Shown: piece by piece, positions 13,162 to 25,021 of the stretch | How positions within the stretch are numbered: position 1 is the stretch's first letter | Layout: each line of letters opens with the position of its first letter | NCBI RefSeq assembly: GCF_002443255.2 | Contig: NW_019211454.1 | Span: 54,491,823-54,555,822 of the forward strand | Length of the DNA stretch: 64,000 nt | DNA from: Varroa destructor | Taxonomy: Eukaryota; Arthropoda; Arachnida; Mesostigmata; Varroidae | Direction of reading: 5' to 3' | Notes under the pieces: generated by a model | What the model was told of the DNA's origin: nothing | What the model saw: the letters and a program-made list of their open reading frames with translations, nothing else | The model's database searches: none | Program-made: the position numbers and the translations under genes

Positions 13162-13187
13162 ATGTATCTATATATAGATAGATACAT
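13162..13187. repeat. Inverted repeat, 10-bp arms, 6-bp loop
   Basis: ATGTATCTAT and ATAGATACAT flank ATATAG. Confidence 0.8.
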
Positions 13188-16100
13188 CATGGCTATTTGA
13201 TTTGTTTAGTAGAACAAAGCCGACGGCAATAGCGTCGTCACCCCCGCTGGCTCCGATCCCAGTGATGATAACGCCATCCATGACAATGTTCAAGCGACGC
13301 TGGTTGACTGCTTACCGCACCATAAACATTTCGAGGGATGGCGCATGCCGAAAATGAGCGCCGATCCTCCTAGATGACGTGCATTGTGAGTACGTACCGT
13401 AGCGAAACGTATTGAAATGCTCCAATGTGAAAAGTACCTATTTAAAGTTGAAAAAAATATTTTCATCCTATAATGCATTATAGGTAATTTATTACTATGT
13501 ATTTTTATCTTACTTAATATTTAAAAAAGACTTATTTGTTAGTAATTATGTATTCCAAATAGATTTTTATAATGCTATCTCGTTACCCTTTTAAGTTGAT
13601 ATAATGAGGTGGACAAATGTCTTTCCAGTGGGGTTTGAGGTCGAAAACGCAGCAAGTTAATATCATACACCTAATGGAATCTAGTTTCTACAACGGTCTT
13701 CCATTAACCGTATTGAGGACTATTGTTAGGCAAGATTTGTGTGAGTACTAACAACATACGAGTTGGCCTCCCGTTATTTTTCTAGTAGGAATTAAGGCCA
13801 GGTTTACCAAGATCGCAAAATGCAATTTAGGTCGTCAAGAAATTTTAGTGCAATTAAATCCTATCAACTCGATTGTTTATTCTTCATCTAAGAAAAGCCG
13901 ATTTCTTGATTTTAAACAGGGTGAATTTAGACCTTTTAACACGACGACTCTTCATATGTGCACATGAGCAAACAATCGATCTACCCCCCGCTACTGGCAG
14001 GTGAGAAACAGACGGCGCTGAACTGGAGCTCTGATGAAACCCGACTTCATTTGGACGCAGTGGTGACGAAGATGAGGCATCCCGGTCCACTAGGTACGTC
14101 GCCACTGGCGTAGGTTTAACCATACATGGCCATGCATCATTATCAGAACATGCTTTATAGGTTCATCGACGAAGGCTTCAGCTCCCCATAAGGCTCAGGC
14201 AATCCTACTTGATTGCTGGTTCATGTCTACTGACACGGGGGCATTGTACGGTCAGGTGTACAGGAGCCATCCAGTCAGCGGCGGGGAGTCGTTAGCAGAG
14301 TCGGCTTGCCCGCTAGCGGGTTCTGTTTCTTGAGTGCACTCTGTCAGAACACGTTCAGGCCTATATATATACACATATAAACATTTAATGGTAATGGTCT
14401 TCTTAACTTATCCAGCGTTGCACCTGCGTGAAACAAGAGACTAGGCAGGCGGAGCGGTAGAAGTCGTAACCACTGGCAGACAGATAGCGAACCCCGGCGC
14501 CGGTAGCCATCAGTAGTCACATCCGTCGGGAATCGCTCGATGGAGAGCCCCTCACAACCGAAAGCAACACGAACCAATAGTAGCAACCGCAACTAAAGAA
14601 ATGGCTGAGCGAACAACATGCGACAGACAGGGCGAGACGGCAACAAGATGAAGGAAGCAACTGTTTTCTGTGCAGCCCTGACAGCAGCGCTTGGTGACGC
14701 CGACTGCGCTGACGAACAAGTTAAACCGAGATGAAGGAACGAAATAGGGAAGCGATGGCGCTTCAGTTCTACACCTGTAGAGTGCCCTATCAATACCTAC
14801 GGTCGCCTAAGAATAGCCAATGCAACAGTGACCTACGAGGAGTGCGCTATGGCGGTAACCGTACGACAGCGGCTGCGGTCAGGACAACGCGGCCGCCATG
14901 TTGCCTGTGGTAACAACCGGAGTAGCAGTGGCGGCGTGCACCTACAGAGATGGACACAAACCAGTAGGTACCCGTCACGTAGGTACGCACGGCTGCTAGC
15001 ATGCGGACAAAGTCCTGGTAGGCAACGTTTTGGTAGGTGTGTGGATGGATACAAATATTGGCAGGTGGTAGCGCCTTGCACCACCTCTACCCCAAGGCGA
15101 ATTATTATTACTTCTACTATGGACGCGTTCGCACATAATACATATTTAGCTGACGAAAATCGATGCTGCATGTGAAAAACGGCTTCAATTTTTACGGAGC
15201 GGCACAGGTAGACGCTGGCAGACAAATACGAAGCCCCTGGATGGATCAACAAATTAGAAACGTCAGACGTTGATGCTGCCGTACTATCCTCTATAGTATA
15301 CTGCAGAATAGTATTAGGATAGACCTGAAAATGCCATCGGTGGGACAGGCCGCCCTGAGCCGGCAGAGCCTGATCATTCCTGTTAATGCTAGAGCTGCCG
15401 TTGCTACTGCTGTCGGCGCTGCTCACTTATCGCACTGCCGCTAACGGCCTGGCTCGCTGGTCCGTTCGCTCGCGCACACGCACAGACAGACGGGTACACA
15501 GTCACACAGATAAGCGGAGAGTTACTGGACCAGAACCGAGTTAGTGGCCGTAAAGCAGCAGTCATCGCCGTTGCAGAAAACTGCAGTGGCAGAAATGGCG
15601 GCGGCGGCGGCGGCGGCGGCAGCGGCGTCCATGCTGGAGACAGACAGTCTAACGCAAGAACAGAAAGTGGGGTGTACAAGGGTCGCGTCAACGGACAAGC
15701 AGCGGCAAGTATTCACGAGCCGACCGAGCGTCTTGTGATGCATTCAGCGACGGCAAAACCGTAGAATTATCTCGGAAGAAAATGCGTCAATGCCAGTAAC
15801 GCGGTCAGGGAGTCGACAGATACGACCGAGCCAAAATATACGCAGGTGAAAAATACATTTAATATGGCGAGAACTCATCTCGAAGAAACATGTAGCAGCC
15901 ACTGCTGAAGTTAATGTTCTATGCACTCTTTGTTGTACGTCATTAGTCGGTGTTTTCTGCAGTGGTGGACTACAAACTTACTTATTAAACTGATACGCAT
16001 TACACATATATATCCTTTTTAGCTTGCTGTTACCGCGGCAACAAACACTGGAGTTTCGGTACTTACGATGAACGAAAAAAAAAAAAGATAATGTACTTGA

Positions 16101-16636
16101 GCTAAAAAGTAACAAAAATAGAATTTAATCTAACTCGGTTAAACGGTATTATATTTAGTGCCAGACTGCAGGTGGCAGCGGCCGACGGTGTCATCAGAAC
16201 CCACACTGAATAATATACGATAACTGTACAAATATAAGGTCTATGACCTTTTTCAGGTGAGCCAAGCAGAATAGTGCCAAGTAAATCTCTTGTGAAGCTC
16301 GACCTGATGGTGAAGCTCAAACACATTATAGAATAGATGACGGTAGAAGAATGAGTAAGTCACATGGCACTTGACGATTTTACCACTGACAGCCAGTGGG
16401 CAGAAGATACGACGATGTTCACTTATATGAAATCCCACCATATCGATTTGATAACGTTTTCTTGCTGGCCCTCGACAACCGCTATCGAGAGTATATCGAC
16501 GGTCAGTGATAATGATTGTCGAGTCGGTTAGCTTCAAAGGCGATCCGCTACCTTATTCCCAAGCTTTCATTGCGGTTAGCGTTCCAATGCGTCGCTAGCA
16601 ATGGAAACTTCCTATTTGTCAAGATAAAAAATAACA
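13188..16636. other. Spacer with GC-rich patch at 14.4-15.75 kb
   Basis: The patch holds a 197-codon minus ORF (14833-15426). Its first third is Ser/Asn/Gln-rich and reaches CATTTTCAG|GTCTAT, and the rest is Cys/Leu/Arg-rich and unlikely to be coding. A GCG run lies at about 15596-15628. The patch may be a promoter or 5' exon island. Outside it I see nothing. Confidence 0.45.
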
Positions 16637-16656
16637 TATATAGAGATCTCTATATA
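16637..16656. repeat. Perfect 20-bp palindrome
   Basis: TATATAGAGATCTCTATATA reads the same on both strands. Confidence 0.9.
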
Positions 16657-19600
16657 CAAAAAAATATGGGTTATTATTTATGCGTTACTTACTAATCGAC
16701 CTAATCTACAACTAGGCGTTTTGTCAACTAATGAGCACACATGCGTTCGCTTTAGTTATATATACATAACATATTGTGATCGGCTCTTGTCGTCGTATAC
16801 GCACGCGCTATCAGTTGCAGAAATCCCGGATAGATACAATTGCTTTGTTGACCTGTTACTAAATATAAATTTGTTTCGGTCTCCGCTTGCCATCATTGTG
16901 ACTAGAGGCAGCATTCTCCTCGTGCTTCGTTTGCGACCGTTGTTAGAAGGAGACAAGGAGTGGCCCGAAATACCGCCGGCTGTGGTAGTTGACGAAGGCT
17001 TGTTACTGCTACTGCGTGAAAGAAGGGAATATTTAAGCAGTCACGTCCCCTTCCTTGACCAGATCTTTGTACTGGTAATGATTCTGCTTCTGGCTACTAA
17101 CTATTATCAACTTGGTCTTTTTGCTTTTGGTATGATTGACGGGCGTTATACTGCTGTAACCCGCTGCCGAGTCATCGTCTCCACGGCGTAGCGATGGCCC
17201 GTACGGCACGTACAGACACACATAGACACAGAGTGAAACGAAAAATGCCACAGGGCCTTCTATGTAGATATAAATCTATATTCTATCTATTATATCGTTT
17301 ATAGTATCAACAGCGGCCCATTTCGATTTCAGGGAGTATCCGATTTACCGCTAGCGTTTACTTGTATTTTATAATACCTGACTTGATTTGTGACATCTTT
17401 CCCGCTGTGTCCTGCTCAGTTTATAGACAAACCGAAATGTGTTGAGAAAAGCTTGAGGTTGACGCATTTGATTTCAAAAAATTTGTTTTCTAAATTTTTC
17501 TAATGTCCATAAAAAAGTGGTGGGTATGCAAGTCAGTAGGTTTGCGTCTATTGTACTTGAAGTGACCCAGTGGATGTACCTAATATAAGCAGGCAGGGCA
17601 TATTTCGCATACAATTCGCATCGTCACTTTTGCCCCTGACGTATGGGGCAAACAAGTCTTGTTAGAGTAGTTTGTCATTATTTATCATACGTTATCAGTG
17701 CGTGCGTTTAGGAGCTCGATCTGCTTTTCAGCATCGATTTCTGCTATAAATTATTTATTGGACGAGAATGACGAGGGGGAAGCAATCAGACTAATGCTAG
17801 ATCATCGGCTGCAGTGGTCGCTGCACGGCGTGTCAAAGAGAGCTGAATCAACTCGGTGGGTCTGCCATACACGGTACACAGAGATATTGATATGGAATAT
17901 AACTCACCATTAAATAATCATTTCTAGCATTTTCCAAATGTATTTTCGCTCTGCCCAGTTGGTCGTAACGTCGTCAGCTATTTGGCCGTCGTCGCAAATT
18001 GCACTGCATACAAAGGACTCCCAGTTTGTCCGATCTTTAAATTAACCGATTCGGTAATGGTTAGAGGGGCGAGAAACGACAGCGGTAACTGGCGGAATCC
18101 GGCCAGACGTTCCCTAGCAACCATTGTATTCTCTTCGTGATAACATCATTAGGCAGACAGAGCTCTACGGGACGTTATCTTACGATTAAGCTTTTTTCAT
18201 CGGTTCGATTCTGTCACGGTTATCTAGTGTCTTTGCCATAGATTAGTCGACAACCAGCCATCGTCGGCTGTATAGGGGCAGGACAACTTCGGAGGTAACG
18301 CTCCTTCAGTGTCTCCTCACTGAAATTTCATTTGTGACCCATCACCTCCCTGCTCCGCTCTCTTTCCATTACTTTTCGATTTTGGATTTTGTTTCTATCC
18401 GACTCGACATTACAGGAGCAAATTTCTGTTTCGTATTGTTACATTAATGTTTCGTCAGCTGACGATTATGCCGCCAACACGTCTTGACTCGTTCTTAGTG
18501 CATAAAGCGTTTCCAGCAGCGATAGTTTGTATTCATACTTTTGTAGATCCATCTTTTATGCTTCCTATCTTTCTCTTTGTTGTCTAGATTTTTTTCGAGC
18601 TACAAAGGGAAAGTATAGATGACCGTCATCGCATCCACATTGAGCACCAACGGCCTGGTGTAGCCCGGGCCGCCGATAACGGCCAGTACTGACACAAACG
18701 ATTCGATAATCATTTTCAATTATTATATCTCGATTATGACAGCATCAACTATACAGGTTCTCTTGTTTTCGGGTCGGAAACCGAGCTTCTTCATGCCGTA
18801 TATCTATGGCAGCGCTCTTCATTGTGATTGATTCTCCACTGTGTTCCATTCCCATGCTCGAGTAAGCGCTTCGCCCGTGACGCTCATGGATGCCCGTTTC
18901 CATTCTTTTTTTTTGTTTCACATATTTGTCGTTCCCAAAAGCACGGCTATGATTATTGTCGATTGTGGCGAGCAGTTGCGGCAGTGCCATCAGTTGTTTC
19001 TGATATTACATTTCTCGTAATCATAATAGTAATAGTTATTATGTAATGATCAAATCGGCCAAAGTGATATTTATATTATCCAAAATAGCAATACAACATT
19101 GCGGTTGGCGACGCGTTCGTGGGGTGTAGCGTATGACGCGAAGCGACCCCGTACGATATAATGGAAAACATGTAAAAATGAAATGGTAGGTAAGCTCACC
19201 ATAGACTACGAGTGAAAATAACTAAACTATATAATATTACATAGAACTGATTTGGCTCAACTGTTTCTTATTTGTCAGCACGAACCAGCTTTATTCGTCA
19301 TTAATCAATTCGTACAGGTGGTTTTTGGTTCGGGCCTAACGGCTCCATGAAGCACGTGGCAACCTAGTCAGAAATAGTACGTCCTTAAATCTCATGCAGA
19401 GCAAATAGACGTCGTTGGTCGACCCAAAGCCTTACCCCCCGAACCCATTTTACCCAACTACACTAATAAGGATCCACCATCCACCCAAGCAAGGGAAGGT
19501 CAGTGAATGAAACCGCAAGCAGCGTTCCTCTCTCTCGTGTCAACAAGTAGAAGGAAAAAGGCCCAATCGTAGGCTGCCGCAGGCCTTCCGCCGTCGCTGT

Positions 19601-22486
19601 CCTCTGCATTGTCGTACGATAGGGCTAGCTTCGGTTCTGACCAAAGCGAAGAAAGATCCCACGACAACCGCTAATCACAGCCACAAAACTGAACCGCGCG
19701 GAAAAAATCTCTGTCGGTATTGCCGCAACTGTACGACGACTCCCGTTCTGCGCGAAGCCGTCTGACTCATCCGGAAGAGAGAATCACAACAGTTGATTGC
19801 TGTGATTGCTCGCCAACACGGCTTCATCGCCAACGCCGCTGGCGCATTAACCAGATTCGGTAATTCTGCCAGTCGTCACCGACCCATTGAGTTCATGGGT
19901 AGAAAAGTAGTAGCAAAGGAAAACGAAGTTGACTGGTAAAAAGGGAACTACGAAACGAGATGGAAAATCGATCGTAACCTCGTCGAATCAAGCTTGTTTC
20001 TAGAGAAAAACCCATCATAGATAGAAAGAAATAAAAAAAGGGGAAGGTAAAGATGATAAGGCAACCAGCTAGATTAGAAACGAATGAATTTGTATGTAAT
20101 TATTACGCATTTCTATCTGCGTATGTGGGCGGTCTGATTGTGGGCCGCAACGAAGAAATGAACAAGGAAAGAGAGAGACTGTTTAGAGCGCTTGAATAAT
20201 GATATCAATACATCCAGTTCTGAAAATAGGGACGAGCAGAATGAGCCAGATTGAATTCAACGTCAAATCGGTGGAGCAGCGCAAATGAGACGACAAAAAG
20301 CTCGATAGGTGGATCGATAAATGAGAGCGACCAAGGGATAACGGCACCTATATATATATATATACGCAACGACTTCTTAGCTTGATTTTTTTGCTTTGTG
20401 TTACCATCGCTAAGACATTGAGCTTCGAGCAATATTTATTCCATAAATGCCTTCCTAAGTAAGTCGTTAGGCTAGTGCTATTAGCAGTGACTGCGTCGTA
20501 AAGTACATCTCAATAACGGCATTTACCTGGTGTGCAGCCCAGGAAAGCTCATAAAGAATAATTAAAATGTGGATAAATTTTCCTCCTCGAGACCGATTGA
20601 TTAAAACGACAAAAAAAAAAAAGTCACACATTTGTCAACAAAGGAAAATATAAGTACGTACTGAGGCATCTATATTACAGCATACAAATCGTCTATTACT
20701 TAATGACGATATGTTAACAATAGAAGGTGATGACTAACGCTGATGGGGTGGAACTTCGTGAATCGGGACAACGGTGAACATGGTATGTCGTGAAACTGCA
20801 AATGGGGTGATAACTTAATGGACGCTTATACGGCCTGAGTAAAGCTGTGAAGTGAATGGCAAAACGGTCTGAAACGTAACAATGGAACGACAAAAAATAG
20901 CGCAAATTTTTGTGGGCTGACTTTTTCAGTATTGCAACAAGCGTCCAATTATTCAACACTAGTTGTAAGAGGTAAAGCTGCGTACGATCCTTTCTCGTAA
21001 ATTAATTTAGATAAATGTCCGTTTTAGCTGCGCTATAGTAGTTTACGACTGTTCGTCATTAGAACATATGACATATACACGATACCACAATCAAATAAAA
21101 ATAACGATACAGCTTCGCCTGTTTGTAAAAGCAATTAAGCTTTTCTATAGTCTAGTGATATTACATCAGCCTTAACAGACAATGCGGTTGCCTAGTGATC
21201 TCCGATAGGTTTCGCGCAGTTGCGCAGATATGCCAGCTCAAACTGAACGCTTTTTTAGTAATATGACGTTCACGATGGGAAAACATTGACAAATTCGGTT
21301 AATTGGAAACACGCTACCACAGTTGTCTATCATGCCACTCTAAAAAACGCCACATAATTTCGAAATGTGTTTGGCGCCAAAAATCGTAAGGAAACAGTCA
21401 GGAAGGAGCAATAAGTTTAGGCGCTGGTTTGCTTCCATTGAGCTATGCCGTTGAGTGATACAGGAATAAGTCTGAGACTAACTTCCAACAGTTTTCTCCA
21501 TTGTGCCACAGGCTTCAGTTTAATTTTGCTGACATTATTTTCGATGTACATCTAGTCCGCATTATATTTTAGTATCTAGAAGTGTCTTAAGCGTGCCACA
21601 AGTCAGTCACCTGGTAGCAAATTTTAGGGGTCACGATAGAAAAATATGTAAATTGGTATAGGCATGAGGAAACAACGCTGTCAGCTTAGCGATAATATAT
21701 AGTTCGCCACTTTTAGTCCCAATGACGGCTAAAACGCCGCATTACACTGTCTTCTTCAGTACAGAGTCAGAGGTAATATGTGTTTGGAGATTATTATACC
21801 TTTCGATATTTTTAAACTTTCTATTGACTCTGCCGGCAAATAACTACTTGAATAACTTACATTTGTCTTGCGAGTTGACAATGCTGGGCGACCTCTGAGT
21901 CAACACTGTAAAGTATTAAGAAGCAAAAACTCTAATGAAAGACAGACGTTTGACAAGCCGTTAATTAGCCAACAAGGGTTCAGGTGAGGTAAATTTTCCA
22001 CTCGAGGTCACAAATAAACAGGTCTGACGAATTGACGGTTCACGAGGTAGTAAGTTTACTCTCACTGTGTCATTTAAGTAACTAAGATGATAGCGTAGGT
22101 CTGCGGGGACACTTTAACACAATCGTAAGTTTAGTAGAACAAGGTTCTATAATTCGCAGGACTAGCCAACCTTCCTTAGTCGGATCACTTCTCACGTGCG
22201 CTTCTTGTTAGAGAGAAAGCATTTACTGACACCGGCTTTGTTCACAGGCATTACCCGCTGTAGAATTGATGGAGAGTCACAACAAACCCGTTCGGATAAG
22301 TCAGTACCAGCCGAGGAGAGTTGGTCGGATCCGACCGCCTGACACTGTCTACACTCACGTTTGCTTTCACACTCAAGCAATCAGCTACTGGCCACTTTAT
22401 CTAACTGTGCGCGAGCGCTCTGCTCAGGAACAACAGTCTCCCTTGAGCCTCCCTGCTGCGACCGTGTCCGACCACCTCTGATTTGC
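16657..22486. other. AT-rich spacer, no gene recognised
   Basis: The longest ORF is plus 16721-17191 (156 aa, Leu-rich, unrecognised, no splice support). An AT run lies at about 20351-20364 and poly-A near 20609-20621. Nothing else. Confidence 0.5.
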
Positions 22487-22517
22487 GACTGACTGACTGA
22501 CTGACTGACTGACTGAC
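22487..22517. repeat. GACT tetranucleotide repeat
   Basis: Seven GACT units plus GAC, just left of a GC-rich patch. Confidence 0.95.
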
Positions 22518-23185
22518 GCTGCGTCGTGACACGCGCTGTTCTTTCTGGTGTTCAAGCACTATTGTTACCTATGAAATGAAGCAGGAGCCTGTTTGTCTTC
22601 TGCTGGTTAAAGCTGCGGCCGCTACTGCTGTCGTCAATTCTTCCCCAGTTATAAATGATGCTGCTGTTGCTACTGCTGCTGCAGTCAGCGCCGCTAATAC
22701 TGGGTGATGGCTATGATGGTACGGAACGGCGCTACCACCAGACGCCGTTACGGAAATCACCGCATGTCCGCCGCGAGAGGTGATTGGAGAGAGGGCGGCA
22801 GCAGCCGTAGCGAGTTATGATAGCGAAGACGGCGGCGACGGCTGACTCCAGCTCCAGTTGGCCCCGCCCTCCAGGCACATGGCGCTCGATTCCACTCCCG
22901 CAATCACTATTGTAGCTGGCGCGGCGGCAGCGGCCACGGCCTCCGAGAATGGCAGAGCGCGCCGCGCAGACCCAGTCAGCAGCATCATTCGATCTCCCCG
23001 CTAGCGACACGTACGACATCTACGAAAGCGAGTGCGCCACAGTGCCCAGAGTGAGGCATTCTGCTATTGCAGCGGCCACTGCCGCTGCTGCTGCTGCTGC
23101 TACTACTGCCGCTACCAGGTGCTGATCCGGCACCAGAGGCTGATGGAGTGAGAGTAGAAGGACCCGTAAGCGAATGCTACAAGCG
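22518..23185. other. GC-rich patch with CTG/GCC triplets (possible promoter or 5' exon island)
   Basis: CTG/GCT runs lie at about 22661-22683 and 23083-23103, with a GCGGCGGCAGCGGCC stretch near 22921. ORFs are open on both strands, as expected of CpG-rich sequence: minus 22569-22760, 22732-23019 and 23020-23235, and a plus frame after 22841 with an Ala run. I cannot choose one as coding. Confidence 0.4.
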
Positions 23186-23285
23186 TTATTGGTAGCGTCT
23201 GCTGTCGCTGTCGTCAGAATCGCTAGCCGAGTCACTGCTATCAGCCTGAGAAGGTGGACGGACTGGAGCTTTCTGCCACTGGGCG
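23186..23285 (-). CDS. Possible terminal exon with Ser/Asp-rich tail
   Basis: After CACTGCTAG, one base and 33 codons read Q-W-Q-K-A-P-V-R-P-P-S-Q, then a Ser/Asp tail ending D-S-D-S-R-R-Y-Q and TAA. The acidic serine tail is typical of real C-termini but also arises from GAC/AGC-rich DNA. In the same frame, past two stops, a Gly/Ser-rich stretch continues to about 22987. Confidence 0.22.
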
Positions 23286-24631
23286 CTAGCAGTGTGCCAC
23301 GAAGCTATTGGTAATGTCCTCGAGTGCTACACCGAAAAGGTGCTTCCCAGGACATGTTTGCGCAGCAACAGCAGCTATGGCCTTATTAAAGAAAAAACAT
23401 GTTCGAGTGGCCATTACCATCGCACCAAAGTGACTCAACGACCCCCATGTTGGCTATTCAGCGCACTGGAAAAAAACGGGGAAAGCATTTGCTTGCGTCG
23501 TTATTATGGTGACTTTCGAACAGTGGCGAACCATCGAGGACGGGAGGAAGCAGGGTACAACTAACGAATTAAAAAACAAATGCTAGCGGTACAGTTTCTG
23601 CTATTGGTCGTGCATAGCCTGTCGGGGCAGGTTGAAACGAAAAAATAGAAACGAGTTGACTTTGCTCGATACGTTCCACTAGCATAAAGTCATCGACGTG
23701 TTTACAGCTGTGGCCGGGAATGATAAAGGGAGGGGAAACACTTTTAAATATCTTGCTTATAAGCACTGCCTGATAGGACACATGTGTGTAGTTAATAGAG
23801 TCGAGTGTATATCGCAAGCCAGCCAATTATCACTCGGCTACATTTACTGATTGATCGAATGTATCTGATAGAGCCTCAATATCATCGCATGGATATGAGT
23901 ACCTAACAAAGGCAGCGGTGTGTGCTCTCGTTGTCTGGCTCTGCCAGCAATGCCAGAAGCAAAAATGCCATGTTACAATTATAGCAAAAATAATGTCAAT
24001 TCCGAGGTTGAAATTTTTTCTGTCACAGACATACCATCATGAAAGACCACGACTATACACACTTCTGAATCCTTCGTGGGCGCTAAAACAAGTGATAGCC
24101 GGGACCTACATGAGCATATTCACGGTTTAGCTAGACACTTTGCAAAATTCGGCGGTTTCGTTTAGAAGGACACATCTCAATCGTGTAGAATTTCTAAGTT
24201 CAATGCAGGCATGTTCTTTGAATTTTTCTAGCCTTTGAGTATTTGGCTGGATGTTCGTACAGCGGCGCAACGACATTCGATGTGGGGCAGTCTATTTTTT
24301 GCTCAAATAAAATCCCACGTTACGACAAAGTGTGTATCAGCTATAGATGACTGGTCGTTGTTTGCTACCAGCTGTACGTGAACCGCTTACTCTACGCTAT
24401 TGCGTCAAAAGCGTGTTGTACGCGCCACCTGTCTCATTGTCGCTGACTCACAGACAGAACGAGAGAAAAAGCGAATTCGAACATCCGCTAAGAACGCACA
24501 CGCAGCTTTCGGCCGCTTGACACGGGCCGTCCAACTATAACGCTAGAGATGACGTTTGATGGATACCTTACACGACCGTGTCGAACGATAATTGAATTTA
24601 CGTTAGGTTGGTATATGTTCCTATTTGTGTG
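23286..24631. other. Spacer, nothing recognised
   Basis: Short ORFs on both strands (at most 90 codons), no splice-supported exon. Confidence 0.5.
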
Positions 24632-25021
24632 TTATTTGCAGTTGCTTTCAGCCCCGTTCAATCCGACCACAGCAAGAATAGTAGGCAAAGTAACTTGCCC
24701 GAACTGTAAATTGTTTCTGATGGAATCTAACAAAATTGAGTCAGCGCAAGAATCATTTGATAACGTCTTGTTCGTGACGTTGATTGAGTAACTTGTCGCC
24801 TTAAATATGTAGCTGCAGGTCAGAGAAACACGAAGAACGGGGTCAATTAAGATCATGACACCGTCCAGGTTGCCAAGGCGTTTAATTCGAATGGTGGTTT
24901 GTTGTCCAGACTTTAGGTAAAACTTTGGGAAACTGGCAGGCGTTATGCGCGCCGCTAAAGAAGTACATACGACGCCCAACGGAAATAACAGAGGCGGTAG
25001 ACAATAAAGAAACACTACTGT
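24632..25021 (-). CDS. Candidate secreted or ectodomain-like ORF, unrecognised
   Basis: An acceptor-like GACAACAG at 25022 opens a frame of about 129 codons to TAA at 24632-24634. It starts hydrophobic (F-L-Y-C-L-P-P-L-L-F-P-L-G-V-V-C), like a signal or membrane segment. It has N-glycosylation sequons (N-V-T, N-K-T, N-D-S), four Cys after the leader, and an even, protein-like composition. The only initiator is a GTG, so if real it is an internal or terminal exon. No family recognised. Confidence 0.25.
   Translation of the reverse strand, partial: TVVFLYCLPPLLFPLGVVCTSLAARITPASFPKFYLKSGQQTTIRIKRLGNLDGVMILIDPVLRVSLTCSYIFKATSYSINVTNKTLSNDSCADSILLDSIRNNLQFGQVTLPTILAVVGLNGAESNCK

Noticed and set aside
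14833..15426. 197-codon minus-strand ORF
   Set aside because: Only the first third has protein-like composition. The rest is Cys/Leu/Arg-rich antisense-like text over a GC-rich patch, with plus-strand ORFs overlapping it.
16721..17191. 156-codon plus-strand ORF, Leu-rich
   Set aside because: No family, no splice support, and minus-strand ORFs overlap both ends.
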